Assembly: GCA_015709315.1 (NCBI GenBank)
Contig: JACCQI010000003.1
Coordinates: forward strand, 114,271-178,270
DNA: 64,000 nt
Direction: 5' to 3'
Origin: Desulfovibrionaceae bacterium
Lineage (GTDB): Bacteria > Desulfobacterota > Desulfovibrionia > Desulfovibrionales > Desulfovibrionaceae
Part shown: positions 41,548 to 51,700 of the stretch, one piece after another
How positions within the stretch are numbered: position 1 is the first letter of the stretch
Layout: each line of letters starts with the position of its first letter
Notes under the pieces: model-generated
What the model was told of the DNA's origin: nothing
Seen by the model: the letters and a program-made list of their open reading frames with translations, nothing else
The model's database searches: none
Translations under genes and position numbers: made by a program

Positions 41548-42615
41548 TCATTCGGTCCGGCCGAGCAACCGGCCGTACAGGGCGACGTACTGTTCCGCCA
41601 TGGTTTGGTCCGTGTAGCGCGTGACCGATTCGGCACCGCGTTCCACCAGGGTCCGGGCCAGGTCCGGGTCCGTGGCGACCCGGACGATGGCCGAGGCGAG
41701 TTCCGCTGCGTTTCGGTTGCGGAAGACCAGGCCGTCGTGCTCGTGGGTGACGAGTTCCAGGTTGGAGGGCAAATCCGAGGTGATGACCGGGGTGTGCGTG
41801 GCCCAGCCTTCCTTGATGACCGCGTTGGACCCCTCGCCGTCGATGGACGGGATGGTCAGGATGTCCATTTCGGGCAGGACTTCGCGGCTGTCCCGGTAGC
41901 CCAGGAACAGTATGCTCCGGGCCAGGTCGAGTTCCTCGGCCAGGTGCTTGAGTTCCTGCCGCAGCGGCCCGTCGCCCGCGATCATGCATTGCCAGTCGGG
42001 CATGGACGGGTCGCCCTTCAGATGGGCCAGGGCCTCGATGAGGACCTCGAATCCCTTCTGCTCGCTGAGCGCGCCCACGGCCCCGATGGTCAGGACCGGA
42101 TGCCTGCGGCTCTCCACGGGGTACATGGAGGCGTCGATGCCGCTGTGAATGGTGCTGGTTGTTTCCTTGGGGACCCCGCAGGACACCAGCACGTCTTCGA
42201 TCTCGCGGCTGACCGCCACCACGGCGTCGCCGTGCAGATATTTCTTCTTGCTCCAGCCCGGCTTGAGCCGGTAGGAAACCCGGCGGCTGTGGACCAGCTT
42301 GAACGCGCGGGACATCTTTTTGGCTAAGGCGGCCAGGGAAGCCCCCTTGGCGTCATTGGTATGCACGATGTCGGGCTGGAAGGATTTGATGACGCTTCTG
42401 AGCCTGAGCGTGTTGAGCGGGTTGTAGTCGCAGGAGGAGGGCAGGGTCGTGAACGGGAGATTCGCCTCTTTGAGCAGGGCGATGAGCGGAGCGTTTTTGG
42501 GCACCGCCACCAGCGGCGTGAAGCCGGGGGTGCGCGTCAGATGGCGTGCCAGATAAAACACCTGGCGCTGGCCGCCGCGCATGATCTTGCCCAGGTCGAG
42601 AAGCAGTACCTTCAC
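41548..42615 (-). CDS. Glycosyltransferase family 4 protein
   Basis: 355 residues with GT-B fold signatures: N-terminal MRGGQRQVFYLARHL, the linker VHTNDAKGASLAALAKK, and C-terminal GAVGALSEQKGFEVLIEAL, AGDGPLRQELKHL and IPSIDGEGSNAVIKEGWAT (the E-x7-E sugar-nucleotide region). A retaining glycosyltransferase, probably acting in LPS, capsule or exopolysaccharide synthesis, although no other polysaccharide gene is adjacent. It begins 12 nt after the SucC-SucD fusion gene, so the two are co-transcribed. Confidence 0.88.
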   Translation of the reverse strand: MKVLLLDLGKIMRGGQRQVFYLARHLTRTPGFTPLVAVPKNAPLIALLKEANLPFTTLPSSCDYNPLNTLRLRSVIKSFQPDIVHTNDAKGASLAALAKKMSRAFKLVHSRRVSYRLKPGWSKKKYLHGDAVVAVSREIEDVLVSCGVPKETTSTIHSGIDASMYPVESRRHPVLTIGAVGALSEQKGFEVLIEALAHLKGDPSMPDWQCMIAGDGPLRQELKHLAEELDLARSILFLGYRDSREVLPEMDILTIPSIDGEGSNAVIKEGWATHTPVITSDLPSNLELVTHEHDGLVFRNRNAAELASAIVRVATDPDLARTLVERGAESVTRYTDQTMAEQYVALYGRLLGRTE

Positions 42616-42627
42616 AAAAAACCTCTT

Positions 42628-44706
42628 TTATTTCAGAACGTCGGCGGTCATCTTGGCGACGGCCCCCAGGCTGGGACAGACCGCGAATCCGGCCTTGCAC
42701 ATGGTTTCGAGCTTGGAATCGATGGTGCCGCCTTTTTCCAGGATGGCCCCGGCATGGCCGAGCCGCTTGCCCGGAGGCGCTGTTTGGCCCGCGATGAAGG
42801 AGACCACCGGTTTGTCGAAGCCGGTCGCCATGACGTATTCGGCCAGGTCTTCCTCGGCCTTGCCGCCTATCTCGCCAAGCACGACCACGGCGCGGGTTTC
42901 GTCGTGGTTGCGGATCATCTCGAACATGTCCACGAAATTCATGCCGATGAACGGGTCGCCGCCGATTCCCACGCACAGGGATTGGCCGATGCCCGCCGAG
43001 GTCAGCCGGTAGGCCACTTCGTAGGTCAGGGTGCCGCTGCGGGAGAGCACGGCCACCGGGCCGGGCATGAAGGGCGTGGTGGGCAGGATGCCGATCTTGG
43101 TCTGGCCGGGCACGATGATGCCCGGCGTATTGGGGCCGACCACCCGGGTGGGGGAGTGCTTGATCTGCTCGAACGCGGCCAGCATCTCGTGCTGGACGAT
43201 GCCCTCGGTGATGCACACGGCCCAGGGAATCTCGTTGAGCGCTGCCTCGGCCACCGCGTCCGCCGCCATGCGGGGCGGGACGAAAATGATGCTGGCCCCG
43301 ATTTCGTGATTGCGCGCGGCCTCGGCGATGGAGTTGTACACAGGCACGCCGAGCACGTCCCGGCCGCCCTTGAACGGGGTGACCCCGGCCGCCACGTTGG
43401 CGCCGTATTCCTGCATGAGCCGGGTGTGGAGCCGGCCCTCGCGGCCGGTGATGCCCTGCACCAGGATGGGCGTGTCGCGGCCGATGTCGAACCGCTCGCG
43501 GGAAAGGTGGCCGCAGTCCGCCGGGCGTTTGCCCGCGGGCCGGTCCATGGGGGCCGGGAATTCGATGACCGGCTCTTCGGCGGGCTTCAGGGTGTCGAGG
43601 ATGCGGAGGGCCGACTGCATGTTGCCGACCATGTGCAGGTTGTCCACGTTCAGGTCTTCGAGGATGGCCAGCCCGGACTCCGCGTCCTTGCCGGACATGC
43701 GGACCACGATGGGCTTGCGCGGCGACCGGCCGCCAAGCGCGTCCTTCATGGCCAGGGCCACTTTCTCGCAGGAAAGTATTCCGCCGAAAAGATTGATGAA
43801 GATCGCCTTGGCCCGCCTGTCGCCGAAAAGCAGTTCCAGGGCCGTTTCCATCCGTTTCTGGTCGGCTCCGCCGCCCAGGTCCAGGAAATTGGCGGCCGGA
43901 AGCCCGGAAAAGTTGAGCAGGTCCATGGTGGCCATGGCCAGGCCCGCGCCGTTGACCATCAGCCCCACCCAGCCCGGCAGCTTGACGAAGGAAAGCCCGG
44001 CGTCGCGGGCCGTGTTCTCCTCCGGCGAGGCGTGTTCGCGCTGGTAGAACGTTTCCATTTCAGGGTTGAGATCGGCGTAGTTGTCGTCGATCTCCACCTT
44101 GCCGTCCAGGGCGACGAATGTGTTGTCCGGTGTGATGATCAGGGGATTGATCTCGGCCATGAGCAGTCCCTTGGAGAGCATGCCCTCGAACAGGGCCGTG
44201 ACCAGCGCGGCGAAATCCTCGAGCCGTTCCCTGTCCAGGCCGAGATGGAAGAAGGCGGCCCGTAGCTGGTTGGGAGCCGGTCCGCCGGGCAGGCGTATTT
44301 CCTGCACCAGCAGGTTGTCCGCGCCCAGGTTCTCGATTTCCACGCCGCCTTGGCGGCCCACGGTGAGCAGGATGCAGCGCCGTTCCCGGGAAACGGTCAG
44401 CGAAAGATAGAATTCGCGGGCGATGTCAGCTTTCGGCTCCACCCGGATGAAGGGCACGAAATGCCCTTTGATGTCGAGGGCGAACAGGGTGCGCGCCGTG
44501 TCGGCGAAATCGGCGGCATCGTCGATCCGCAGGATGCCCCCGGCCTTGCCCCGGCCGCCGGAAAGCACTTGTGATTTCAGGAACCATGGAAGCGGGAATT
44601 CGGGCTTGAAGTCGTCTTCCCCACCGGGGAATACGGCCTCGCCCGCAGGGACGGGCACCCCGATTATGTGGAAAAGTTGCTTGCTCTTGTGTTCGTTCAG
44701 CAGCAT
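42628..44706 (-). CDS. Fused succinyl-CoA synthetase-like protein (SucC-SucD order)
   Basis: 692 residues. Residues 1-370 are SucC-like ATP-grasp ([56 protein letters not shown]). After a linker (about 375-400), residues 405-692 are SucD-like: CoA-binding [29 protein letters not shown], and the phospho-histidine H651 in [11 protein letters not shown]. So both catalytic halves are intact. It should make or use an acyl-CoA with ADP/ATP; succinate is the default guess, but another short acid is possible. The fusion is unlike the separate E. coli subunits. Confidence 0.87.
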   Translation of the reverse strand: MLLNEHKSKQLFHIIGVPVPAGEAVFPGGEDDFKPEFPLPWFLKSQVLSGGRGKAGGILRIDDAADFADTARTLFALDIKGHFVPFIRVEPKADIAREFYLSLTVSRERRCILLTVGRQGGVEIENLGADNLLVQEIRLPGGPAPNQLRAAFFHLGLDRERLEDFAALVTALFEGMLSKGLLMAEINPLIITPDNTFVALDGKVEIDDNYADLNPEMETFYQREHASPEENTARDAGLSFVKLPGWVGLMVNGAGLAMATMDLLNFSGLPAANFLDLGGGADQKRMETALELLFGDRRAKAIFINLFGGILSCEKVALAMKDALGGRSPRKPIVVRMSGKDAESGLAILEDLNVDNLHMVGNMQSALRILDTLKPAEEPVIEFPAPMDRPAGKRPADCGHLSRERFDIGRDTPILVQGITGREGRLHTRLMQEYGANVAAGVTPFKGGRDVLGVPVYNSIAEAARNHEIGASIIFVPPRMAADAVAEAALNEIPWAVCITEGIVQHEMLAAFEQIKHSPTRVVGPNTPGIIVPGQTKIGILPTTPFMPGPVAVLSRSGTLTYEVAYRLTSAGIGQSLCVGIGGDPFIGMNFVDMFEMIRNHDETRAVVVLGEIGGKAEEDLAEYVMATGFDKPVVSFIAGQTAPPGKRLGHAGAILEKGGTIDSKLETMCKAGFAVCPSLGAVAKMTADVLK

Positions 44707-44811
44707 TCAGCGCTCCCAATTGGCAATGTTGACGGTGGCACCTTAGTGGGTTTGGCCGGTCGAATCAACGTAAATATGTTGACCATGTACGAATTTGGGA
44801 GGAAAATATGA

Positions 44812-45636
44812 ATGTTGCCGGACGAAATTGGCAACAGGGGACGCTTCATGTCGAACATCAAGGATTTTGCCGACGGATTGCATCAGGACGTGGTTTCCGA
44901 TATTGCGGAATCCTATTTCGGTGCCCGAAAGAACCTGGAGGACATGATCAAGGCCTATGGGCAGATGGTCGCCGATTTCGGGTTCATGGTCGGCAAGTTG
45001 ACCAGGGCCGTCGCGGCGCTGCATCGGCTGCTCCTCGACGAGGCCACGGCCCGCGAGTTCTACGCCGTTCTGAATGTCGATCCTTCCCGCATTCCGTTCC
45101 CGCAGGATGCGGAGGCGGACAAGCCGGTGCCGGTTCCCTTCGCGTTCACCCTCGGAAAACGGTACGAGAAATGCGTTCTCAGGGCCTACGACCGGCTTCG
45201 GAAAGTTGTGGACGAATATCGCAACGGTCGGTATTTCGACGATCCCGACTCCCCGGGCAGGAAGCGGCTGACCATCCACTATCTTCGCCTCAGGGCGCTG
45301 GCCGGGATCATCAACGAGGAAGTCCATAAGGTGAATGACGAGATATCCACCACCGGCATCCTCCGGTACGTCAAGGGGATGGACCCCGAGCAGGAGGAGC
45401 GGGAACAGATCATGGGCGGCATGAGTCTCACCGAGGGCGGGGATCTGGACAAGGATATGTTCTTCGCTTCCGTGGACTTTGAGGCCCTGAACCTTCCCGA
45501 TGTCCCGGAATTGCCCGCGCTGAAGGACGTCGAAGACGTCATCCGGTCGTTCGGCCGCAGGGTCTATGCCGGGAACCGGGAGGCCGTGGTCCGGGTCATT
45601 GAAGAGATGCGCTCGGCGTCCGCTGGAAAGGAATGA
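44812..45636 (+). CDS. Unrecognised conserved-looking soluble protein
   Basis: 274 residues, no family recognised. Mostly helical and charged, without signal peptide or membrane segment. N-terminal half: DIAESYFGARKNLEDMIKAY and KLTRAVAALHRLLLDEATAR. Middle: RYEKCVLRAYDRLRKVVDEY and LRALAGIINEEVHKVNDEI. Acidic C-terminal part: DFEALNLPDVPELPALKDVE. I use ATG 44812, with GGGAGG 9 nt upstream; ATG 44848 with AGGGG 7 nt upstream is an alternative giving 262 residues. An out-of-frame ATG at 44808 sits closer to the same ribosome-binding site. It stands alone, divergent from the SucC-SucD fusion. Confidence 0.72.
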   Translation: MLPDEIGNRGRFMSNIKDFADGLHQDVVSDIAESYFGARKNLEDMIKAYGQMVADFGFMVGKLTRAVAALHRLLLDEATAREFYAVLNVDPSRIPFPQDAEADKPVPVPFAFTLGKRYEKCVLRAYDRLRKVVDEYRNGRYFDDPDSPGRKRLTIHYLRLRALAGIINEEVHKVNDEISTTGILRYVKGMDPEQEEREQIMGGMSLTEGGDLDKDMFFASVDFEALNLPDVPELPALKDVEDVIRSFGRRVYAGNREAVVRVIEEMRSASAGKE

Positions 45637-45645
45637 GCCGGAGGG

Positions 45646-46557
45646 CTATCCGTCCGCGTTCAGGCGCTCGATGATTTTCTTGAGGATTTCGGACTGCTCG
45701 GACTCGGAGATCTGGCATGTTCCCACCGTCTTGTGGCCGCCCCCGCCGAAGGAGAGCATCAGCGCGCCGATGTCCGACCGGCTCGTTTTGTTCGTGATGG
45801 AATGGCCCACCGTGAACACGACGTTCTGCTTCTTGAAGCCCCAGATGACCCGGACGCTCACGTTGCATTGCGGGAACAGGGTATAGATCATGAATCGGTT
45901 GCCGCAGTAAATGGGTTCCTGGCCGCGCAGGTCGAGCACCACCACGTTGCCGTGTATTTCGGCGTTGTCCCTGAGCATCCGTTTGAATTTTTCTTCCTCG
46001 GCGAAATATTTGTCGATCCGCTCCCTGACGTCGGGCAGTTCCATGATTTTTTCGGCCGTGTGAATGCGGCAGTATTCGATCATGTCCAGCATGAGTTGGT
46101 AATTGCTGATGCGGAAGTCCCTGTACCGGCCAAGCCCGGTCCTCGGGTCCATGATGTAGCCGAGCAATATCCAGCCGGTGGGGTTGGTGATTTCGTCGGC
46201 CGTCAGGTCGGCCGAATCCACCTTGTCCACGGCGTCCAGGAATTCGCGGAAGGCATCCGGGAATTTGTCTTCACCGTAATATTCGTAGATGACCCTGGCA
46301 CAGCTGGGCAGCGGCCTGCTGGCCCCTTCGAATTCTATGTCCCCGAGTCGCTCGGTCTCGCTGGTGTGGTGGTCGAACCACAGCCCGCATCCTGCGACAA
46401 AGGGCACGTTGGCCAGGACGTCCTTTTTCGTCACCTCCACCTTGCCGTCCTGCAAATCCTTGGGATGGGCGAAAAGATAGTCGTCGATGACGCCCAGGTG
46501 TTTGAGCAGGGTGGCGCACGCAAGGCCGTCGAAGTCGGAGCGGGTGACGAGTCTCAT
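45646..46557 (-). CDS. DHH-family phosphoesterase
   Basis: 303 residues from ATG 46557 (GAGGA 7 nt upstream on minus). DHH domain: VTRSDFDGLACATLLKHLG, then the namesake GLWFDHHTSE. C-terminal DHHA1 domain ending LSFGGGGHKTVGTCQI. Members cleave phosphodiester or phosphoanhydride bonds (oligoribonucleotides, pAp, cyclic dinucleotides, PPi). The SDFDG variant of motif I and short length do not let me choose a substrate. It lies 115 bp downstream of the cca-like gene, with a modest hairpin between. Confidence 0.85.
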   Translation of the reverse strand: MRLVTRSDFDGLACATLLKHLGVIDDYLFAHPKDLQDGKVEVTKKDVLANVPFVAGCGLWFDHHTSETERLGDIEFEGASRPLPSCARVIYEYYGEDKFPDAFREFLDAVDKVDSADLTADEITNPTGWILLGYIMDPRTGLGRYRDFRISNYQLMLDMIEYCRIHTAEKIMELPDVRERIDKYFAEEEKFKRMLRDNAEIHGNVVVLDLRGQEPIYCGNRFMIYTLFPQCNVSVRVIWGFKKQNVVFTVGHSITNKTSRSDIGALMLSFGGGGHKTVGTCQISESEQSEILKKIIERLNADG

Positions 46558-46597
46558 CTGTTGATCCTCATATTGATCAGTGGATTGTATGAACAAA

Positions 46598-46621
46598 GGC
46601 ACCCCAAAGACGGGGGTGTCC
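46598..46621 (-). terminator. Weak terminator-like hairpin after the cca-like gene
   Basis: On minus: GACACCCC and GGGGTGCC around GTCTTT, followed by TTTGTT. Its short T-rich tail makes it a doubtful terminator. Confidence 0.4.
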
Positions 46622-46672
46622 ATGTACAAGCCATTACGTGCTTGCCGTATTTTTGTCAAAAATCGAGCGTGA

Positions 46673-47785
46673 TTATTTGGGGCATGATCGGCTCAGGGCC
46701 AGGGCGCGCAATTGGCGAAGCCGGTCGCCGGATTCCTTGCCCAGGTTTCTTTCCTCGGGCCTCAGGCGGATTTTAAGGATGGTCCGGAGGTCAGTGGCGG
46801 CGCGTGCCTCGTCGTCGGTTCCGTGGTCCGCACGGGCGAGCCGGAAGAGCGGGGACAGGATTCTGGACAAATGAGCGTCCATGAGCAGGTCGACCTTGGT
46901 GCCGGGGCGAAGCTCTCCGTATCGGGCCGCGATCATGTGCCATTGGGCCGCCTTCATCCCGGCGGTCCTGAGGACCGTGGGCAGGCGCAGGCGGTCGGCC
47001 AGTTCCCCGGCGGGGCGCATGCCCGCCCGGTCGTGGCCGTGGTGGCTGGGCAGCCTGTCCTTGTCGGTCAGCGTTTTGCCCAGATCGTGGCAGAGTCCCA
47101 TCCACGCGCCGGTTTCATCGCCTGCCAGCCGGTCCATGATTCGGCAGATGTGTTCCAGGACGTCGGTGTCGTGGTGGGCGGGCGGTCCGGCCGGGATTTC
47201 GTCCGCCCCGTCCAGCTCGGCGAACCAGGGAACAAGGCAGCCGGTCCGGGCGAGCAGGCGCAGGAAATTCCCCGGCCGGGGCGCTCGGAGCGCCTTGCGG
47301 ACCTCGTTGCCGACGCGGTCCGGCGAAAGCCCCGTCAGCAGCCCCGTTGCCGGGATTTCGGCCATGGCGGCCACAAGCTCGTCATGAAGGATGAAGTCCG
47401 GGAGCTGGGCGTGGAAGCGGGCGGCCCGAAACACGCGCAACGGATCGATGAGCATGGATCGGGGCGAGGCCGGGCGCAGGATGCGGTCATGGAGGTCGGC
47501 CAGTCCTTGGGGATGGCAGTACAATTCGCCGTCGTCGTCGAGCAGGAGCGCATTGACAGTCAGGTCCCTGGATCGTACTTCCTCAACAAGAGAATCCGAG
47601 CGGGGAAAGGCGAATTCCGTCCTATCCAGCCAGAAGATCGGAAAGGCATGCCCTACCTCGCGGGCTGCGGGAAAGGCACGGGCGAATTCGCTCCTGTCGC
47701 AGTCCGTGACCAGGTAGTCCCGGTCGGAAAGGGGTCTGCCGAGGAGCAGGTCGCGGACCGCGCCGCCGGCAAGATAAAAACGCAT
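46673..47785 (-). CDS. cca: tRNA nucleotidyltransferase / poly(A) polymerase family protein
   Basis: 370 residues. Class II nucleotidyltransferase head: LAGGAVRDLLLGRPLSDRDYL, with metal aspartates D21 and D23, then VRSRDLTVNALLLDDDGELY and DPLRVFRAARFHAQL. A C-terminal HD-type domain follows (HHDTDVLEHICRIM, GLCHDLGKTLTDKD). This matches the CCA-adding/HD type; both tRNA genes here already encode CCA, so the role would be repair. ATG 47785 has no good ribosome-binding site; a TTG nine codons upstream is possible. Its start is only 27 bp from that of divergent birA. Confidence 0.82.
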   Translation of the reverse strand: MRFYLAGGAVRDLLLGRPLSDRDYLVTDCDRSEFARAFPAAREVGHAFPIFWLDRTEFAFPRSDSLVEEVRSRDLTVNALLLDDDGELYCHPQGLADLHDRILRPASPRSMLIDPLRVFRAARFHAQLPDFILHDELVAAMAEIPATGLLTGLSPDRVGNEVRKALRAPRPGNFLRLLARTGCLVPWFAELDGADEIPAGPPAHHDTDVLEHICRIMDRLAGDETGAWMGLCHDLGKTLTDKDRLPSHHGHDRAGMRPAGELADRLRLPTVLRTAGMKAAQWHMIAARYGELRPGTKVDLLMDAHLSRILSPLFRLARADHGTDDEARAATDLRTILKIRLRPEERNLGKESGDRLRQLRALALSRSCPK

Positions 47786-47812
47786 GAACAGGACGTTAGC
47801 ATAAGGCAACCC

Positions 47813-48697
47813 ATGCTTCCACCAGGAATTTTCATCATGGACGGCGGCCCGGACCGCCTGTGCGCACTGCATCCTTCCTGGGACGAGGATATCCGTTTCT
47901 TCGGCCCGTGGGAGCGGGAAGGGGGGATGTGGCGGTCCGCCTCGGACTGCGCGTCCTCCATCGTCGTGGTGGAGGAGTGCGAAACCACCATGGAAACGGC
48001 CCGCAGGCTCGTTAAGGACGGGCTGCTGGGTGAATGGGGAGCCGTTGTCGGCGGCGTGCAGACGGGAGGCAGGGGGCAGTTGCGAAGGCCGTGGGTGTCC
48101 CTGCCGGGCAATCTTCACGCGTCCGTGCTGCTGCCCGACCCCCCGGCCGGAGGCGCGTGGGCCGAAGCGCTTTCGGCGTTGCTGCCCCTGGTCGTCGGCT
48201 ACATGGCCTGCGTTGCGCTCGAGGAGTTGGGCGTCAGCCCGGAACTCAAGTGGCCCAACGATATCCTTCAGTCCGGCCGCAAGGTGGGCGGCATGCTGAT
48301 CGAGGAGCGCGACGGCAAGGTTATTCTCGGTTTGGGCCTCAATCTCGCCGGTTGCCCGGCGGAAGCGGAAATGCGAGAAGATCATTCGGCCCCGGCCGGG
48401 AGGTTGGCAATTCCATCGCTGCCCGGCGGCGCGTTGACCCTCCTCGAAGCCCTTGTAAGCCGTGGTAAAAGTGTGTATGCAATCATGCTCGACGAGATTC
48501 CACCCACCCGATTTATCGCCATGATCGAGCGCAGATTGGCTTGGATGGGGCGAACCATCCTGGTCCGGGAAGGGAACGAAGCGCCTTTCGAGGCGACGGT
48601 TTCCGGTCTGTCCCCGGACGGTGGACTCGTGGTCCTTCGCGGAGAGGAGGAAACGGTTCTGTATTCGGGGTCGATTTTTCCGCTCGGGGTGCCGTAG
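47813..48697 (+). CDS. birA: Biotin-[acetyl-CoA-carboxylase] ligase (mono-functional BirA)
   Basis: About 294 residues, without the N-terminal DNA-binding domain of bifunctional BirA, so a ligase only. Motifs: VGGVQTGGRGQLRRPWVSLP (biotinyl-AMP loop), SPELKWPNDILQSGRKVGGM and ILGLGLNLAG, with a C-terminal SH3-like domain (EATVSGLSPDGGLVVLRGEE). It attaches biotin to carrier domains; the obvious target, pyruvate carboxylase, is encoded 55 nt downstream. Start is either ATG 47813 (AAGG 5 nt upstream) or ATG 47837 (CAGGA 10 nt upstream). Confidence 0.9.
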   Translation: MLPPGIFIMDGGPDRLCALHPSWDEDIRFFGPWEREGGMWRSASDCASSIVVVEECETTMETARRLVKDGLLGEWGAVVGGVQTGGRGQLRRPWVSLPGNLHASVLLPDPPAGGAWAEALSALLPLVVGYMACVALEELGVSPELKWPNDILQSGRKVGGMLIEERDGKVILGLGLNLAGCPAEAEMREDHSAPAGRLAIPSLPGGALTLLEALVSRGKSVYAIMLDEIPPTRFIAMIERRLAWMGRTILVREGNEAPFEATVSGLSPDGGLVVLRGEEETVLYSGSIFPLGVP

Positions 48698-48752
48698 GGC
48701 GGCGTCCTTAACTGGTTCTATTCATAAATTTTGCAGGAGATCAGTGAATTCC

Positions 48753-51700
48753 ATGTCCAAGTCATTTGAGCAGGTCCTGGAAGAGGTCAGGGGAAAGCGG
48801 ATTCTTGTCGCCAACCGGGGTATCCCGGCCCGGCGTATCTGCCGTTCCATTACTGAGATGTTCGACGCCAAGGCGATCATGACCGCCACGGACGTGGATA
48901 AAACCTCCCCCGCGACTTCCGGCGCCAACGAGCTGCTCATGCTCGGCGCGGACCCGAGGGCCTATCTCGATCTCGATCTCATCATCCGCGAGGCCAAGGC
49001 CAACGACGTGGTGGCCATTCACCCCGGTTGGGGCTTTTTGGCCGAGGACGACAGCTTCCCCGCCAAATGCAAGGAAGCGGGCATCATCTTCATTGGTCCC
49101 GATCAGGAGCCCATGCGCGTCCTGGGCAACAAGGTGGCCGTCCGCAAGCTGGCCATCGAGCAGGGCGTGCCCGTGGTCCCCGGCTCCGAGGGCGCGGTCT
49201 CCATTCCCGAGGCCCGCGAGATCGCCAAGGAGATCGGCTTTCCGGTCATGCTCAAGGCCGAGGGCGGTGGCGGCGGACGCGGCATCTACGAGGTGTACCA
49301 GGAGGAAGACCTTGAAAACGCCTTTTCCAAGGCTTCGGCACTGGCCCAGGCGTCCTTCGGCAACCCCCGCCTGTACGTGGAAAAGCTCCTGACCTCGGTC
49401 AGGCACATCGAGATTCAGGTCATCGCCGACCACTACGGCAATGTCTTCTGCCTGGACGAGCGCGACTGTTCGGTGCAGCGCAACCACCAGAAGCTCATCG
49501 AAATCACGCCGTCCCCGTGGCCCAAGTACTCAAAAGAGCTGCGCGCCCGGCTCAAGGAATATGCCCGCCGCCTGGTTGCCGCAGTGGGCTATTACTCCCT
49601 GGCCACGGTCGAGTTTCTGGTGTCCTCGGACGGCACGCCGTATCTCATCGAGGTCAACACGCGGCTGCAGGTGGAGCACGGCATCACCGAATGCCGCTAC
49701 GGCATCGACCTCGTGGAGGAGCAGATCGCCATCGCCTTCGGTGCCGAACTCAGGCTCAGCGAGGAGAAGACGAAACCCTATCAGTGGGCCATGCAGTGCC
49801 GCATCAACTGCGAGGACCCGCAGAAGAATTTCGAGCCCAATTCCGGCCGCATCACCCGGTATGTCTCGCCCGGCGGCCAGGGCATCCGCATCGACTCCTG
49901 CGTGGGCGACGGCTATCGCTTCCCGTCCAACTACGACTCGGCCGCGTCCCTGCTCATCGCCTACGGCAATTCCTGGGACAAGGTCGTGGCGCTGATGAAG
50001 CGCTCCTTGCGCGAGTACATGATAGGCGGCCTGAAGACGACCATTCCCTTCCACCGGAAGATCATTCATCATACCAAGTTCCTCGAGGCCGACTACGACA
50101 CCAATTTCGTGCGCCAGCACTATGCGGAACTCATGGATTATTCCGACCGCGAGCCGGACTTCCTGCGCATGACCCGGCTGGTGGCCGAGATTTCGGCCCT
50201 GGGCTACAACAAGCACGTCCAATTGGGCGAGTACCGGGGCCGCGAGGACAAGCGGGTGGGGCGCTTTGCCGAGGCCGTCCTGCCCGAGGTCACCTCCTGG
50301 TTCGAGCCGCATTTTTCGCGCAAGATGGACCGCGACGCCATCCTCGACACCCTTCGCACGGACCGTGAGGCTGGCATCATCCACATGACGGACACGACCA
50401 CCCGCGACATCACCCAGTCCAACTCAGGCAACCGCTTCCGTCTGGCCGAGGACCGCATCATCGGCCCCAGCCTGGACAAATGCGGCTTCTTCTCCCTGGA
50501 GAACGGCGGCGGGGCGCATTTCCACGTGGCCATGCTGGCCAACATGACCTACCCCTTCACCGAGGCGGAGGAGTGGAACCGATTCGCGCCCAATACCCTG
50601 AAGCAGATTCTCATCCGGTCCACCAACGTGCTCGGCTACAAGCCGCAGCCCAAGAACGTCATGCGGCTGACCGGAGAGATGATCAACGAGCATTATGAAA
50701 TCATTCGCTGTTTCGACTTCCTGAACCATGTCGAGAATATGCGGCCGTTCGCCGAGGTGGCCATGAATTCCACCCGGAACATTTTCGAGCCCGCAATCTC
50801 CCTGTCCTGGGCCAAGGGGTTCAATGTCGAGCGGTATCTGAACGTGACCGATGAAATCGTCGCCATGTGCGCCGATGCCGGGGGCGTGTCCAGGAAGAAG
50901 GCCGAGCGGATGATTATTCTCGGCCTCAAGGACATGGCCGGCGTCTGCCCGCCCCGGTTCATGCGCGAGTTGATCACCTCCATTCGGGCCAAGTATCCCG
51001 AACTCGTCATCCACAGCCACCGCCACTACACCGACGGCCTGTTCGTGCCCACCATGGGCGCGGCCGCCGAGGCCGGGGCGCACATCGTGGACGTGGCCGT
51101 GGGCGCTTCGGTGCGCTGGTACGGCCAGGGCGAGGTCCTGTCCACCGCCGCCTACATCGAGGACGAGATCGGGCTTTCGACCCATCTTGACAAGGACATG
51201 ATCCGGGCCACCAATTTCCAGCTCAAGCAGATCATGCCGTACTACGACCGCTACACCGCGCCGTACTTCCAGGGCATCGACCACGACGTCACTCGGCACG
51301 GCATGCCCGGCGGGGCCACGTCTTCCTCCCAGGAGGGCGCACTCAAGCAGGGCTACATCAAGCTCTTGCCGTACATGCTTAAGTTTCTTGAGAAAACCCG
51401 CAAAGTCGTTCGTTATCACGACGTCACGCCCGGTTCGCAGATCACCTGGAACACCGCGTTTTTGGGTGTGACCGGCGCGTTCAAGCGCGGCGGCGAACGC
51501 GAGGTGCGGCGACTGCTCAACATTCTGGATATCGTGACGCTTTGTTCCGAGGACGATTTGACGGATCTGGAGCGCGAGGCCCGTCTGGCCCTGTACCGCG
51601 ATTCCAACGACGCCTTCCGCAACCTGCTGCTCGGCAAGTTCGGCAAGCTGCCACTCGGATTCCCGGCCGATTGGGTCTACCAGTCCGCGTTCGGCAAGGG

